Shown piece after piece: positions 44,931 through 53,197 of a stretch of DNA of 64,000 nucleotides; position 1 is the first letter of the stretch; every line of letters begins with the position of its first letter. Origin of the DNA: Palsa-360 sp963719875 (GTDB lineage: Bacteria > Acidobacteriota > Terriglobia > Acidiferrales > UBA7541). The translations under genes were made by a program, and so were the position numbers. The stretch spans positions 1,178,001-1,242,000 of the forward strand of contig CAVRDJ010000002.1 of the NCBI GenBank assembly GCA_963719875.1, given 5' to 3'. Under the pieces are notes generated by a model. That model did not search any database, was not told the origin of the DNA, and saw only the letters and a program-made list of their open reading frames with translations.

Positions 44931-47408
44931 CTATTCCTTCAATTCGACTAAGGTAATTGCCTCCCCTCCGCGGTCCGCCGCCTCGGCACGGATAGCTTCT
45001 ACCAGGGGATGCGTCTTGAGGAATTCGGCGAGGCCGCGGCGGAGCGCGCCTGTGCCGTGGCCGTGGATGATGCGCACATGCGAGGAGCCAGCGAGGGCGG
45101 CTTGGTCGAGGAACTTGTCCACGCGGCGAGTAGCTTCTTCGACGGTGCAGCCGATGAGGTTGATTTCTTCGCCAGAGGGCTCGGTCGCGGGCTGCGTGCG
45201 CACGGTGATGCCTTGCGGCAAAGCGCGCTTCTTATTTGACGTCTCCTCGCCGACGATTGCGATGATGTCGGCGAGCGCCACCTTCATTCGCAGTGGGCCG
45301 GCTTCGACTTCGGCGTTGGTTTCGTCGCGGCGTCGCAGCGTCACCGGGGTGGGCAGGCCGCGCACGCGGACGCGCGCGCCGGGAACGAGGTCGCTCTGCG
45401 CCACGGGCTTCGCGGCTTGCGCCGCGGCGATTCCCAAGTCAGCTTGTGAATCGGACAGATGCGCGACAGTTGCGGCGTCGGCTTCTTCGCGGGCGTCTCC
45501 GCGCGCTTTCACGAGTTTCCTATGCGTTTGCTTTTCTAATTGCGCGCGCAATTCGCGTTCCTTCACGCTTTCGATCGCGCGCGCAACTTCCTTCTCGTGT
45601 TTCTCGATTGTCTGGACGAATTGCTGCTCGAGTTCTTTCAGGCGGATCCTCTGCCGGTCGGTCCACTCGGTCTGCAAACGTTTTTTTTCTTCGGCAAAAT
45701 CCTGCGCGGCGCGCGCGGCTTCGTGCTTCAGCGTCTCCAGTTCGTCGCGGCTGCGATGCAGGTAGGCGATCAGCGCGGCAGCTTCGTGCGCCTCGGGTGA
45801 AAGCTGCGCGCGCGCCCGATCGATTACCTGGGCCGGCAGGCCGAGGCGGCGGGCGATGTCGATGCCGCTCGATCCGCCGGGGACGCCCACCATCAGGCGA
45901 TACGTCGGTCGCAGATTCACTTCATCGAATTCGACAGCGGCATTGAGGACGCCCGGCGTGGTGGAGGCGTACGTTTTCAAGCGGTCATGGTGCGTGGTCG
46001 CGAGCGTCAGACAGCCGCGGTCGCGGAATTCATCGAGCAGGGCGACGGCCAGCGCTGCGCCTTCTTCCGGAGCCGTGCCGGTGCCCAGCTCATCCACGAG
46101 CACGAGCGAGCGCGGCGTGGCGGCTTCGAGCATGGCGCGCACGTTGAGCATGTGCGCGGAAAAGGTGGAGAGATCGGCAGCGATCGACTGCTCGTCTCCG
46201 ATGTCCACTAGTACACGATCGACGAGCGGCAGGCGCGCCGCCTCCGCGGCGACGGGAATGCCGGATTGGGCAGACAGCACTGCGAGGCCCACTGTTTTGA
46301 GCGCGACGGTTTTGCCGCCCGTATTGGGTCCGCTTATGACGAGCACGGTCTTGGTCCCCCCCAGCGCAATCGTCATGGGGACAACGCTGCGGCCATGCGC
46401 GCGCAGCGTGTCGGCGAGCACGGGATGCCGCGCGTTTTTTAACTCAAGGGTGGGAGGCTCGGGCGAAGACTTATCGGTGAAAGACGGAGCTGGAAGATCT
46501 GCGTTTGTAAATAGGGGCAGCGTGCAGTCGAATTCGCGCGCGAAACGCGAACGCGCGAATACGGAGTCGAGTTCGGCAATGGTCTCCACCGCAAAACGCA
46601 TCGGCCCGAGATTTGCGCGCAGACGTTGGGTCAGCTCATCGAGGATACGCATAATTTCCGCGGCTTCGTCCTCGGCAAGTTGCACGAGCCTGTTGTTGTG
46701 CTCGATGGTTTCAAACGGCTCGACAAAAACCGTTTGCCCCGTGGCGCTGGCGGCGTGGACGACGCCCTGCACCTGGCGCCGCTCGGCCGCGCGGATCGGG
46801 ATGACGAAGCGGTCGTTGCGCAGCGTGACGTAATCCTCGCCGGCGTCGCCGCCGCGAGCGCGCAGCATGCGCTCGAGGATTTTCTGAATCGTGTCGCGTG
46901 TGCGGCCCATGCTGGCGCGAATGCGTTTCAGTTCGGGGGAGGCGTCATCGCTGATTTCTCCGTTGGGCAGGACGGCGCGGCGAATGGCCGCCGCGAGCGG
47001 GCGAAGATCCGCAACGGCGCCAGCGCGCGCGGAAAGCAGCGGAAATTGCCGGACGGCAGGACCGGAGCCAGCGCGCGCACTGTCGCGAAAGGTGTCGCGC
47101 AGCAGGGCAGCCGTGTCCGCGAGTGAGGCTGCGTCGAGCAGCATGGGCGGAGTGAGCGCGGCCACAGGCGCTTCGAGTTCCGCCAGCCACCGCCCGGGAT
47201 CGGCCAGCGAACCGAATCCCAATTCGCTGCCGTCGCCCAGATAGGCAACGCCTTCGGCAATCAGCGCGAACGCGGCGTCAAGCGCGGAGCGATCTTGCGA
47301 AAACGAAAGAGCGTCAACCGCGCGGCCCCCGGGCGCACAAGTCGTCTGGCGGCGCAACATATTGCGTAGCTGGCCAAATTCGAGAATGTCCTCCGCGGTC
47401 CGCGACAC
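44931..47408 (-). CDS. mutS2: MutS2 family ATPase with a C-terminal Smr domain
   Basis: 825 residues. The core (about 1-300) lacks the MutS mismatch-binding domain I. The ATPase has Walker A SGPNTGGKTVALKT, Walker B SLVLVDELGTGTAPEEG and TLATTHHDRLK. A long coiled coil follows (around HEAARAAQDFAEEKKRLQTE). The C-terminal Smr domain has VRIIHGHGTGALRRGL, but the usual LDLRG motif reads INLIG, losing the Asp. MutS2 acts on recombination intermediates and/or collided ribosomes. The start is GTG. It follows a LOG-family gene by 6 bp on the same strand. Confidence 0.94.
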   Translation of the reverse strand: MSRTAEDILEFGQLRNMLRRQTTCAPGGRAVDALSFSQDRSALDAAFALIAEGVAYLGDGSELGFGSLADPGRWLAELEAPVAALTPPMLLDAASLADTAALLRDTFRDSARAGSGPAVRQFPLLSARAGAVADLRPLAAAIRRAVLPNGEISDDASPELKRIRASMGRTRDTIQKILERMLRARGGDAGEDYVTLRNDRFVIPIRAAERRQVQGVVHAASATGQTVFVEPFETIEHNNRLVQLAEDEAAEIMRILDELTQRLRANLGPMRFAVETIAELDSVFARSRFAREFDCTLPLFTNADLPAPSFTDKSSPEPPTLELKNARHPVLADTLRAHGRSVVPMTIALGGTKTVLVISGPNTGGKTVALKTVGLAVLSAQSGIPVAAEAARLPLVDRVLVDIGDEQSIAADLSTFSAHMLNVRAMLEAATPRSLVLVDELGTGTAPEEGAALAVALLDEFRDRGCLTLATTHHDRLKTYASTTPGVLNAAVEFDEVNLRPTYRLMVGVPGGSSGIDIARRLGLPAQVIDRARAQLSPEAHEAAALIAYLHRSRDELETLKHEAARAAQDFAEEKKRLQTEWTDRQRIRLKELEQQFVQTIEKHEKEVARAIESVKERELRAQLEKQTHRKLVKARGDAREEADAATVAHLSDSQADLGIAAAQAAKPVAQSDLVPGARVRVRGLPTPVTLRRRDETNAEVEAGPLRMKVALADIIAIVGEETSNKKRALPQGITVRTQPATEPSGEEINLIGCTVEEATRRVDKFLDQAALAGSSHVRIIHGHGTGALRRGLAEFLKTHPLVEAIRAEAADRGGEAITLVELKE

Positions 47409-47414
47409 GTTTTC

Positions 47415-47993
47415 CTAAATTTCCTTTCCGTGCGGCTCGCCACTCGCGAGTCGCGCTGCCAAAAATTGCGCCGCTTCCGTGGGAGTGGGCGCCTGGTGCA
47501 CCAGCGGATCGCTCGACTCTCCCCATCTCGACGCGTGCCCGCGCTCCACCTCGCGCACGCGATCCAGAATCGGCCGCCAGAAATCGCCAAGCACGACGAA
47601 TGGGCGCTGCTCCATCGCTTTCTTGTTCAGCATTTCCCAAACGACGGCGAGCTCCACCAGCGTGCCCGTGCCGCCCTTACAGGCGACATAACCGTTGCCG
47701 ACACGCACGAGTTCAAACAGGCGCTCCTGCCACGTGGTCACGCGCGTTTCCTCTTGCACCCAGCGATTCGCCCGCGAGCGGAAAAAACTGGACGTCACGG
47801 CGAGCACGCGTCCGCCGGATTCGCGCGCCCCGCGTGACACGGCTTCCATCACCCCGCCGTAGCCGCCCGTGCAGACGGCAAATCCAGCCGACGCCAGCGC
47901 ACGTCCGAGTTCGAGCGCTTCTACATAATCCGCATGCCCATCCCCGGGACGCGAACTTCCGAATACCGTGATGATCTTTGTTTTCTCGATCAT
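47415..47993 (-). CDS. LOG-family protein (lysine-decarboxylase-like fold, TIGR00730-type)
   Basis: 192 residues. The Rossmann-like fold has VFGSSRPGDG near the N-terminus, then CTGGYGGVMEAVSRGA and CKGGTGTLVELAVVWEML; the last is the GGxGTxxE motif of cytokinin-activating LOG enzymes and bacterial nucleotide 5'-monophosphate phosphoribohydrolases. It likely hydrolyses the N-glycosidic bond of purine nucleotides. It is co-transcribed with mutS2. Confidence 0.88.
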   Translation of the reverse strand: MIEKTKIITVFGSSRPGDGHADYVEALELGRALASAGFAVCTGGYGGVMEAVSRGARESGGRVLAVTSSFFRSRANRWVQEETRVTTWQERLFELVRVGNGYVACKGGTGTLVELAVVWEMLNKKAMEQRPFVVLGDFWRPILDRVREVERGHASRWGESSDPLVHQAPTPTEAAQFLAARLASGEPHGKEI

Positions 47994-48050
47994 GATCTCA
48001 TTATGCTTCAGGGCTTGAAGAAGTCTGTGTGAGAAATCGGTCTTGGTTCA

Positions 48051-48117
48051 TGTAGCGCCCGCCTTCGGGCGGGCATCTGCTTGATCCAAAAATGCCAACC
48101 TGAAGGTTGGCGCTACA
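48051..48117. repeat. Family B nested palindrome, copy 4
   Basis: GTAGCGCCCGCCTTCGGGCG and, inverted, CCAACCTGAAGGTTGGCGCTAC in two hairpins. The two arms are in the opposite order to copy 1. Confidence 0.85.
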
Positions 48118-48163
48118 GGGGCCCGTCGAAATAGAGTTGTGCTACAGACTCTACCGCCCGCGC

Positions 48164-48532
48164 TTATTTCCCGCTCTTTTTGTGATCCAATTTTAGTGTG
48201 AGGACGAACTCCTTGCGCGTGTCGAAGTTCGATATCGATCGTGTCGGCGAAGTCCAGCCTTCCCGTTCGGCGTGGATTTCATAATCGACGTTGAGATCCA
48301 GCCCGCTGTAGCGAAACGTTCCGTCACTGTCGGAGAGGTGCGTAATGATGCCCTGGGTATGGAGATTTTTCAGATAGACCACCGCGGTCTCCACAGGGGT
48401 CTCTTCCTTATCCACAACCGTTCCGCGAACCGTCCGCAGCTCGGTATCCTTCTTGGGCTTGTCCTGCGCGAACAATACGGCTGTGGCCAAGGCGACGAGC
48501 GCGACGAATCCAAGCGTTCTGCGAAGGGTCAT
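48164..48532 (-). CDS. Secreted CarboxypepD_reg-like protein
   Basis: 122 residues: a signal peptide (GFVALVALATAVLFAQD) and one beta-sandwich domain of the carboxypeptidase-regulatory-like type (VRGTVVDKEETPVETAVVYL, ending DFRKEFVLTLKLDHKK-like). Such domains decorate surface proteins in Acidobacteriota. It overlaps the preceding gene by 4 bp (ATGA), so the two are co-translated. Confidence 0.82.
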   Translation of the reverse strand: MTLRRTLGFVALVALATAVLFAQDKPKKDTELRTVRGTVVDKEETPVETAVVYLKNLHTQGIITHLSDSDGTFRYSGLDLNVDYEIHAEREGWTSPTRSISNFDTRKEFVLTLKLDHKKSGK

Positions 48533-49023
48533 GATTTTCCTCCGGTCCCTGGTTCCGAGTGAAGCCCCGTCTGCGGCTCCATCCGGATGGTCAGGTCCGC
48601 TCGGTTGTCATTTCGCGCGTCAATTTTGCGGGTTTGCGTTTTGAAGCCGCGCGCTTCAATCGTTATTTCATACTCCGCGCCTGGCGGGACGCGGAAGGCC
48701 AGCTCGCCCTGGTGGTCAGACGTGGCCTCCCATCGGAATTTCTTTTCATCCTCGCGCCGCAAACGCACCCGGGCGCCGGGAAAGGCAAAGCCCTGCTCGT
48801 TAAACACCGTCACGAAAACGAGGTAAACGTGGACATGCGAACCGTTTGAATTTTGGGCGCCACCGGCCGGCGCAAAAACAGAGGTCGCGCCCGCCAGCCA
48901 GACCAGGCCGAGCACAGCAATCGTCCAGCGCACAAAAGTGAGATGGCCAAAAGGAGAGAGGGGATGCCGGAAGAAATCGAAGAGCGGGTCAAACTTCTTC
49001 TTCTTCGTCTTCCTCGTCGTCAT
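48529..49023 (-). CDS. CarboxypepD_reg-like envelope protein
   Basis: About 164 residues. A basic N-terminus and one hydrophobic segment (FVRWTIAVLGLVWLAGATSV) anchor or export it. A beta-sandwich domain follows (VTVFNEQGFAFPGARVRLRR, AFRVPPGAEYEITIEARGFK). The start is uncertain: ATG 49023 lies inside the end of the zinc-ribbon gene, and a GTG just before the hydrophobic segment is an alternative. Neither has a clear ribosome-binding site. It overlaps the following gene by 4 bp. Confidence 0.7.
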   Translation of the reverse strand: MTTRKTKKKKFDPLFDFFRHPLSPFGHLTFVRWTIAVLGLVWLAGATSVFAPAGGAQNSNGSHVHVYLVFVTVFNEQGFAFPGARVRLRREDEKKFRWEATSDHQGELAFRVPPGAEYEITIEARGFKTQTRKIDARNDNRADLTIRMEPQTGLHSEPGTGGKS

Positions 49024-49222
49024 CGTCGGCAAAATCGTCAGCATCCTCAGACTCTTCCTCTTCTTCTTCGTCATCGTCTTCGGAGATGGCATTGACTTTG
49101 ACGGGATGGATCTGAACGACTTCCATTTCAGTTTCGCACTCGGGGCAGGCCAAAATTTCGCCTTCCTCGACTTCGTCTTCATCCACGTCAATTTCTGTGG
49201 CGCATTTAGGGCACCGGACCAC
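48989..49222 (-). CDS. LysW-like zinc-ribbon protein with acidic tail
   Basis: 77 residues. Two Cys pairs, VRCPKCATEIDV and LACPECETEMEVVQI, flank an acidic loop (DEDEVEEGEI), as in the LysW/ArgW carrier proteins of lysine and arginine synthesis. The C-terminal half is almost only Asp and Glu and lacks the EDWGE end that LysW uses to carry the substrate. It may be a zinc-ribbon adaptor rather than an amino-group carrier. No lysX/argX-type ligase is nearby. It is the first gene of a three-gene minus-strand set. Confidence 0.75.
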   Translation of the reverse strand: MVRCPKCATEIDVDEDEVEEGEILACPECETEMEVVQIHPVKVNAISEDDDEEEEEESEDADDFADDDDEEDEEEEV

Positions 49223-49312
49223 GGCGAAAACCTCCTCGGGGACTAGGACGCACGTGCTGCTGAAGTATTATATAACGCGAAGCGGCCCGGGAGGGAAGCA
49301 GCCAAAACGACT

Positions 49313-49804
49313 ATGACACCCAGAAGAGAATACCCGGATCAACCGATGGTCGGGGTTGGCGGCGTGGTGATTGATAACGGGCGCACCCTGTTGATCCGGC
49401 GTGGGAGCCACCCTCTCAAAGGAGAGTGGTCCATCCCCGGCGGCTTGCTCGAAGTAGGAGAAACGCTCGAGCAGGGCGTCGCGCGGGAACTCGCCGAAGA
49501 AACCGGTCTCGAAGTGGGCGTCCTCGAGCTCATCGAAGTGTTCGAGCGAATTTTCCCCGCCCCTCCCAACTCGGACGGCACGCCGGGCGACGCGGCCCGC
49601 CCGCAGTATCACTTCGTCGTTCTCGATTATCTTTGCGAAATCCGGGGAGGAACGCTTTCCGCCGGAGGCGACGCTCTGGAATTTACCTGGGCGCGGGAAG
49701 AAGAATTGCCAAAATTCGATTTAACCGTGGCGGTCACCCGGGTCTTGCGAAAAGCGTTCGCCCGGACGCGCGAGCGCAAGACAATCCCGGGGCGGTCGTT
49801 GTAA
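49313..49804 (+). CDS. NUDIX hydrolase
   Basis: 163 residues. The NUDIX box is complete: GGLLEVGETLEQGVARELAE then ETGLEV. Before it is VGVGGVVIDNGRTLLIRRGS, after it an ADP-ribose-pyrophosphatase-like domain with QYHFVVLDYLCEIRGG. It hydrolyses nucleoside diphosphate derivatives, perhaps ADP-ribose. GGGAGGG lies upstream of the ATG. It diverges from the zinc-ribbon gene across 90 bp. Confidence 0.92.
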   Translation: MTPRREYPDQPMVGVGGVVIDNGRTLLIRRGSHPLKGEWSIPGGLLEVGETLEQGVARELAEETGLEVGVLELIEVFERIFPAPPNSDGTPGDAARPQYHFVVLDYLCEIRGGTLSAGGDALEFTWAREEELPKFDLTVAVTRVLRKAFARTRERKTIPGRSL

Positions 49805-49839
49805 CGCAGGCTTTAGAGGCTGCGGAAAAAGTAGTTTAT

Positions 49840-49929
49840 TTTGTCATTCTGAGCGAAGCGAAGAATTTCTCTTCGATTTAACTCCATGAAAAGAAAGAGA
49901 GATTCTTCGCTTCGCTCAGAATGACAAAA
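49840..49929. repeat. Family G palindrome, copy 1
   Basis: Long perfect arms TTGTCATTCTGAGCGAAGCG and its inverse (about 28 bp each) flank an AT-rich spacer (AACTCCATGAAAAG). It lies 35 bp past the NUDIX stop codon. With arms this long it could act as a bidirectional terminator or stability element. Confidence 0.88.
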
Positions 49930-50055
49930 GGAGTGGGGCCCTTTTTCCACAGCCTGTTTAGCGGGCAGCCATTCGCTCTGCGTGTACGAAAGCGAATAGG
50001 TCTGCCATAAGGCTTTTAATTCACACAGGAGGATGAGTGATGCGATGGGCTTGAG

Positions 50056-51195
50056 TTACTGACTCGCCTTCGCTGCAAGGATCGGGAGGCCCGCGGCGGC
50101 GTCCTGTCTCGTGACGTATTCAGCCTTTTGAAGTTCGTGGTAGATGCGCCCTGCAATTCCCGCGGCCATCGGCCCGCGCACTGCATAGGTGTGTCCGCGC
50201 ATCAGGATAACCAGCGCAATCTTCAAGTTCGGCTGGTCCATGTAGGAGGCAAACCATCCGAGGCGTGAGCCTGAGTCGGAACAGGACCCGGTTTTTCCTG
50301 ACACCTGCTCATCGTCCGACAAGTTGCTGCGTCGTGCCGTGCCACGCATCACGGCGGCGTGCATGCCCTCGCGCAAGTCGGGAAGCAGCGATTGAATGTC
50401 CAACGTACGCTTAATGCGCGGCTCGAAATTGTCCTGCTCCTCCACCGTTTGCGGGTATTGCAGATAGTAGAGTGTGCCACCGTTCGCAACCGTCGAAACG
50501 AGCGCGCCCAGCTGTAGCGGAGTCATCAGAATCCCTTCGCCGAAGCTTGACATTCTGCCAACTCCGCCATGTGCAGGCGGCTGCGTGGGCACGGAACCGG
50601 GCTGCTCCTGGGAAATGTCGTACCCGGCGAGTTCCCCGAGGCCTAGCGACCGCGCGTAGTTCGAAACCGTGTCAAATCCCATGCGACGGCCAAGTTCCTC
50701 GAAGTAGGCGTTATTCGAATGCGCGATCGCCTCGGTCAAGTTCAAATACTTACGCCGTGTAACGCGAATCTCGGTATCGCGCGTCACGAACCCTTGCTGC
50801 AGCGCCGCCACGGCAATCACGGGCTTGATCGTCGAGCAAGGTTTGAAACCGCCGGAGAACGCAAGCTTCTGATTCACGATCGATAGAATTCGCCCGCTAT
50901 TGGGATCAATGGCGACCACCGAGCCGTTGTAGTGCCCAAGTGCTCGAATGGCAGCGTTGCGCACGATTGGATCATCGAACGTCGCCACGTCGCCGTCGGT
51001 GGAATTTGAAAACGTCGGTATTCCGTTACGTGAATGGGACGCCTCGTGATGCCTTGTGGTGTGCCTTGACACTGACGGAGGAATGGCAAACACCGGAATG
51101 CAGGCCGCGATTACTGCGGAAGTCAATATGGAGAAACGGACAAATCCAATGGCACGATTTCGTACGATGATTGCAATTGTCTTTTCCAATTTCAT
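50056..51195 (-). CDS. Compact penicillin-binding transpeptidase-like protein
   Basis: 379 residues. An N-terminal hydrophobic segment (FVRFSILTSAVIAACIPVFA) anchors or exports it. The transpeptidase domain has all three active-site motifs: STIK (Ser121, Lys124), SNN (160-162) and KTG (301-303). There is no transglycosylase or PBP-dimer domain, so it is shorter than typical class A or B PBPs and could be a class-D-beta-lactamase-like or accessory transpeptidase. The segment VGRMSSFGEGILMTPLQLGA is a typical PBP2/FtsI-type motif. Confidence 0.88.
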   Translation of the reverse strand: MKLEKTIAIIVRNRAIGFVRFSILTSAVIAACIPVFAIPPSVSRHTTRHHEASHSRNGIPTFSNSTDGDVATFDDPIVRNAAIRALGHYNGSVVAIDPNSGRILSIVNQKLAFSGGFKPCSTIKPVIAVAALQQGFVTRDTEIRVTRRKYLNLTEAIAHSNNAYFEELGRRMGFDTVSNYARSLGLGELAGYDISQEQPGSVPTQPPAHGGVGRMSSFGEGILMTPLQLGALVSTVANGGTLYYLQYPQTVEEQDNFEPRIKRTLDIQSLLPDLREGMHAAVMRGTARRSNLSDDEQVSGKTGSCSDSGSRLGWFASYMDQPNLKIALVILMRGHTYAVRGPMAAGIAGRIYHELQKAEYVTRQDAAAGLPILAAKASQ

Positions 51196-51509
51196 CCCCC
51201 TAATCTTTCCAATCCTTGACAGCGTGTGAAGATATGCCTTTGAGAAAGCAAGCCCTGCGCCAAATACCCTACCACCACGATCGTTTGGAAATATCTGGAA
51301 GCAGTTGAAAAAGGGGGACTTATCAAAAAATGAAAAAGATAGATCAATCGTGAGGGAGGCTCACGCTATCAGAAACTGTGCGGGTTGGAGACGCCTGTAC
51401 CATCTTGTTACAACCCCCGATGAGCGAGATTCTCGTAGCTAGCATGGTAGGCATAGGGAGGGCATTTTCCCACGAACCAATGCCTGTTTCAAAGGCCGGG
51501 TACAAGATC
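51196..51509. other. Intergenic region, nothing recognised
   Basis: About 310 bp between the penicillin-binding gene (starting here, leftward) and pcm (ending here). It is moderately AT-rich around 51290-51350, where the promoter of the former may lie. No repeat or gene seen. Confidence 0.4.
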
Positions 51510-52193
51510 TCAGGAAGACTTCCGCTCCAGCCGGCTCCAGCCGTAGCGGCCCAGCAACAGGACAAACTTGCAGTTGAACAACACGCGGGATTTCAATTCG
51601 CCGTTTTCTATCTGCGCTCGCACCAGCTCCTGATTGTCCCGGTCGCCCACGGGAATTACGAGGCGACCTCCCTCTCGAAGCTGGCTTGCGAATACCTGGG
51701 GAATTTCCGGAGCGCCGGCGGTGACGAGTATTGCGTCGTAGGGTGCGGCGTCGGGGAAGCCCGCGGAGCCGTCGCCATTGTGAACGTGAACGTTCGTGTA
51801 GCCCAAATTTGTCAGCCGCTCCTGCGCGGCGAGCGCCAGCGACGTGTGGGTTTCCACGGTGAGGACTTGGCGCGCGAGCAGCGAAAGCACCGCCGCCTGG
51901 TAACCGGAGCCCGTGCCGATTTCCAGCACGCGCTCGGAGCCGGTGAGTTCGAGAGCTTCCGTCATGGCCGCGACCATGAACGGCTGCGAGATCGTTTGTC
52001 CCTCGCCAATCGGCAACGGCTTGTCGGCATACGCAATATCCCGGAATTTGAGGGGGACAAACTCATGGCGCGGGACGGCGGCCATCGCTTCGAGAACTCG
52101 CGGCGAGGAAACACCCCGCTTGCGGATTTGGGTCTCGATCATCATGCGCCGCTCGGCGGCCGATGGATCAGAAAGGAGTTCCGCGTTGCTCAT
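51510..52193 (-). CDS. pcm: Protein-L-isoaspartate O-methyltransferase
   Basis: 227 residues from ATG 52193. SAM motif I is VLEIGTGSGYQAAVLSLLAR; the family-specific segments are MVAAMTEALELTGSERVLEI, DGSAGFPDAAPYDAILVTAG and GGRLVIPVGD. It methylates isoaspartyl residues to start repair of damaged proteins. The N-terminal ERRMMIETQIRKRGVSSPRV and YADKPLPIGEGQTISQP fit the family. It converges on no close neighbour. Confidence 0.95.
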   Translation of the reverse strand: MSNAELLSDPSAAERRMMIETQIRKRGVSSPRVLEAMAAVPRHEFVPLKFRDIAYADKPLPIGEGQTISQPFMVAAMTEALELTGSERVLEIGTGSGYQAAVLSLLARQVLTVETHTSLALAAQERLTNLGYTNVHVHNGDGSAGFPDAAPYDAILVTAGAPEIPQVFASQLREGGRLVIPVGDRDNQELVRAQIENGELKSRVLFNCKFVLLLGRYGWSRLERKSS

Positions 52194-52286
52194 GGCCAAT
52201 TATAAGCCCCCATGCAAACACGGAGTGAAAACATCTTCGCGCAAGCCTGCCAAATCGGAAGAACGGATTGCGAATTGACTCAAAGC

Positions 52287-52380
52287 GTTGCCATTCCGAG
52301 GCGCGCTGCGCGCCGAGGAATCTCTCTTTTCTTGGAACTTAACCAAAGAGAGATTCGTCGCTTCGCTCGGAATGGCAAAA
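52287..52380. repeat. Family G palindrome, copy 2 (left arm altered)
   Basis: TTGCCATTCCGAG and, at the far end, CTCGGAATGGCAA pair as in copy 1, but the left arm holds GGCGCGCTGCGCGCC where the right arm has CGAAGCGACG. The central part AAGAGAGATTC/GAATCTCTCTT still pairs. Confidence 0.8.
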
Positions 52381-52475
52381 GCAAAGGTCACCTTTTCCGC
52401 AAGCTGTGAACCTTGCGCTACTGGAATCTCCCGCGGTCTTGATACACTACCCCGGACTTCACGCGGAGGTGGCCA

Positions 52476-53051
52476 GTGACTCAGCTATTTGATTTGGAGT
52501 CCGCACAGAAACGTGGCCGGCGCTCGGCCACGAGCGCGCTGCAAGGGCTTGCGTTGCTTGTGCTCGGGTTGCTCGCTGCGCACGGCGCGCGGGCGCAGAA
52601 GATCACCATGGAGTTCGACCAGAGCATCGACTTCAGCAAATACAAAACGTTCGCGATCCGCGACGGCCAATTGAATAGCAGAAATCCCGCCTTGAACAGC
52701 CCGCTCGTCAAGAAACAGATCGAGGCGGACATCCAAAACGATCTCACCGCGAAGGGCCTGACCCTGGTGACCAGCGGCCCGTCCGATCTCAATATCCGGT
52801 ACACGTTCGGCGCCGCTCGCAAGACCGAGATCGAGGCTTACCCCGCCGGATGGTATGGACTGGGCACGCGCTACGTGCGTGTCCCTTACGCTGAGGGAAC
52901 TCTGGTCGTCGACCTGCGCGACCCGACGACCCACTCCCTCGTATGGCGAGCCATCGCCGCTGAGGAAAAAAGCGACGCCACCAAGATCCAGGGCAAGCTC
53001 GACGACATGGTCAAAAAATCGATCGACAAATATCCGCCGAAGAAAAGGTAG
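52476..53051 (+). CDS. DUF4136 lipoprotein-like protein
   Basis: 191 residues. A hydrophobic signal (ALQGLALLVLGLLAAHGARA) is followed by a DUF4136 domain: FDQSIDFSKYKTFAIRDGQL, VKKQIEADIQNDLTAKGLTL, SDLNIRYTFGAARKTE, and the end LDDMVKKSIDKYPPKK. Many such proteins are outer-membrane lipoproteins; here the signal has no obvious lipobox Cys. Function unknown. The start is GTG with GGAGG 6 nt upstream. Confidence 0.85.
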   Translation: MTQLFDLESAQKRGRRSATSALQGLALLVLGLLAAHGARAQKITMEFDQSIDFSKYKTFAIRDGQLNSRNPALNSPLVKKQIEADIQNDLTAKGLTLVTSGPSDLNIRYTFGAARKTEIEAYPAGWYGLGTRYVRVPYAEGTLVVDLRDPTTHSLVWRAIAAEEKSDATKIQGKLDDMVKKSIDKYPPKKR

Positions 53052-53121
53052 TTAGAGATCGTGATTTTTCGGGTGCCGCACTCTTCAAATTTTTTGTGAA
53101 GGGTGCGGGTTTGGGTTTAAG

Positions 53122-53193
53122 TAGCGCAGGCTTCAGCCTGTGGCCTTTTGTCCTTGGAAGGACTAACCCCCGCAGGCTGAAGCCCGCGCTACT
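53122..53193. repeat. Family A nested palindrome, copy 8
   Basis: The arm TAGCGCAGGCTTCAGCCTGT and its inverse. It ends 4 bp from the citrate synthase stop codon and lies 70 bp past the DUF4136 stop, between convergent genes. Confidence 0.88.
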
Positions 53194-53197
53194 GGGG

